Shown here piece by piece: positions 13,953-14,806 of a DNA stretch of 14,806 bases. Origin of the DNA: JACVRM01 sp036824245 (GTDB lineage: Bacteria > Actinomycetota > Thermoleophilia > Gaiellales > Gaiellaceae); contig DAITAO010000080.1 in NCBI GenBank assembly GCA_036824245.1, positions 1-14,806 of the forward strand, in the 5' to 3' direction. Positions within the stretch are counted from its first letter, which is position 1. Each line of letters starts with the position of its first letter. Both the position numbers and the translations under genes were made by a program. Below the pieces are notes generated by a model. That model did not search any database and was not told the DNA's origin. It saw only the letters and a program-made list of their open reading frames with translations.

Positions 13953-13958
13953 AGCCTA
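13953..13958 (-). promoter_or_regulatory. -10 box TAGGCT of the lipoprotein hydrolase unit
   Basis: On the minus strand TAGGCT ends exactly 6 nt before the ATG at 13946, fitting the leaderless pattern seen at other genes here. An AGGA directly abuts the ATG but is too close to act as a normal ribosome site. Confidence 0.45.
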
Positions 13959-13983
13959 GCCGGGACGTTCCAGAAAGCTGGGC

Positions 13984-13989
13984 TACACT
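13984..13989 (+). promoter_or_regulatory. -10 box TACACT of tRNA-Asp
   Basis: TACACT matches TANNNT and ends 14 nt before the mature 5' end of the tRNA, leaving a short leader for RNase P removal. No strong -35 is visible. Confidence 0.4.
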
Positions 13990-14003
13990 GCGACGGTACG
14001 CCT

Positions 14004-14077
<74 letters not shown>

Positions 14078-14658
14078 TAGAAAACTTCCTGCAAATCGCC
14101 TTTTTCGTTGTCAGTTTTGGCGCAGACGACCGCCGGTTTCCGACCGATCCCCGCGCTGACCCAGCACGCGAGAGCAGCCACGAGCCGGGCGTCAAAAGTG
14201 CTGCAAACGCGCACGTTCTGTCGTCGGCTTCCGCGCGACGAGAGCCACCGGTCCTCGGCATCCCGCGCAGATCCCGCGCGCGTAGTCTCGTTGGCGGACT
14301 GGAGAACGGCGCATCGCGTGGGTGAGGCGACGAGGCCTGGGCGGTCCGCGAGACCAGGGAATAGACCCAGGGGCCTTCGACGGGCGCGACGGGCAGGCCA
14401 GACGAGGAGGCTTGGTGGGTGAGTAAGCGCGACGAGTTTGGCGGCCCTTGGTCTTTCGCCTAGCGAACGTCCGCCTGCGCGTACGCCTCGTCTCGACGAC
14501 CGCGTCGTCGCGGCTTGAGCGTCGCGAGGCGAGCGAGGGCGGCGCTGTCGCCGTGGGCGACGCTGCGGTTGTTGACGGCTTCCTCCCGAGCTGCCGCGGC
14601 GAGGCTGTCGAAGCGGCGCCACCCGAGACGCGCGAGGAGACTCCGGCCGCGCTCGTTC
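14078..14658. other. Gene-free stretch downstream of tRNA-Asp
   Basis: No ORF here has a recognisable domain or convincing start. A CTTTTTC run at 14099-14105 lies just downstream of the tRNA but has no hairpin before it. One foldable element is visible at 14333-14376: AGGCC-TGGG pairs with CCCA-GGCCT (2-nt bulge) enclosing GGTC-CGCGA-GACC. No tRNA-end repeat, integrase or attachment site is seen, though the 3' side of a tRNA gene is a common integration point. Confidence 0.5.
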
Positions 14659-14806
14659 CTAGACGAGCCGGTGCTGGGTAGCCCAGCGCGTCAGCTCGTG
14701 CCGCGTCGAGAGCTGGAGCTTGCGCAACACATTCGAGACGTGGCTCTCGACGGTCTTGACGGACAGGTGCAGCCGTGCCGCGATCTCCTTGTACATGTAG
14801 CCGCGC
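14659..14806 (-). CDS. LuxR/NarL-type transcriptional regulator, C-terminal HTH (5' end outside window)
   Basis: 48 residues are visible before TAG at 14659-14661. They read RGYMYKEIAARLHLSVKTVE and continue SHVSNVLRKLQLSTRHELTR, then WATQHRLV. This is the canonical GerE/LuxR helix-turn-helix: KEIAxxLxLSxKTVExHVSNxLxKLxxxxRxEL. The end of the protein matches NarL/FixJ response regulators, which usually carry an N-terminal receiver domain and pair with a histidine kinase; both would lie beyond the window, so the class is inferred. The gene is too short in the window to appear as a full ORF. Confidence 0.85.
   Translation of the reverse strand, partial: RGYMYKEIAARLHLSVKTVESHVSNVLRKLQLSTRHELTRWATQHRLV

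Noticed and set aside
14460..14655. Minus-strand frame with coding-like codon use (includes LAAAAREEAVNNRSVAHGDS), ending at TAG 14460
   Set aside because: It has no ATG, GTG or TTG start after the LuxR-type gene's stop and no recognisable domain; it may be a gene remnant, but I cannot support it.

Overview
The window is high-GC DNA with mostly GTG and ATG starts, almost no Shine-Dalgarno sequences, and genes packed tightly on both strands. The gene set is a MarP-like protease, a fused homocysteine methyltransferase/MTHFR, a membrane-anchored GGDEF-EAL protein, NarL/LuxR-type regulators and cysteine-rich InlB-like repeats. It suggests an actinobacterium, plausibly a Thermoleophilia/Solirubrobacterales relative; that placement is inference. 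A 100-N gap shows that this is a draft or metagenomic scaffold.

Layout. 1-514: 3' end of a proline/threonine-rich protein (+). 511-1024: a small membrane-protein ORF (-), then a gene-poor stretch with a promoter-like site, foldable sequence and a terminator-like hairpin, all readable on the minus strand. 1025-1837: M55 D-aminopeptidase (-). 1920-5103: three plus-strand genes, namely a secreted four-repeat protein, a short-chain dehydrogenase and a membrane-anchored SDH/Clp-fold serine protease. 5108-7090: c-di-GMP GGDEF-EAL protein (-). 7091-7545: a divergent intergenic region holding two perfect hairpins, a predicted H-type pseudoknot and a 21-bp direct repeat. 7546-9354: HMT-MTHFR fusion (+). 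9305-9514: scaffold gap flanked by an exact 55-bp duplication. 9515-9830: REP-like GGGAC-palindrome cluster. 9831-10958: MarP-like CvpA/trypsin protease (-). 11087-11710: pyridoxamine-phosphate-oxidase-fold protein (+). 11694-13946: three minus-strand genes, namely a lipoprotein alpha/beta hydrolase, a PAS protein and a metallo-beta-lactamase-fold hydrolase, the last two joined by a TAGTG stop/start overlap. 14004-14077: tRNA-Asp(GTC). 14078-14658: no convincing gene. 14659-14806: C-terminal LuxR-type HTH of a regulator running off the window (-).

The most interesting signals are: (1) a pseudoknot followed by an intrinsic-terminator-like hairpin just upstream of, and on the same strand as, the c-di-GMP gene, which looks like a riboswitch or attenuator; (2) an HMT-MTHFR fusion in which one zinc-ligand Cys is His and the expected catalytic Glu of the MTHFR half is Gln; (3) a recurrent TANNNT hexamer 6-9 nt before start codons, implying leaderless mRNAs; (4) a possible non-coding RNA between 688 and 1024 on the minus strand. 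None has been tested by search or folding software; all are read by eye.
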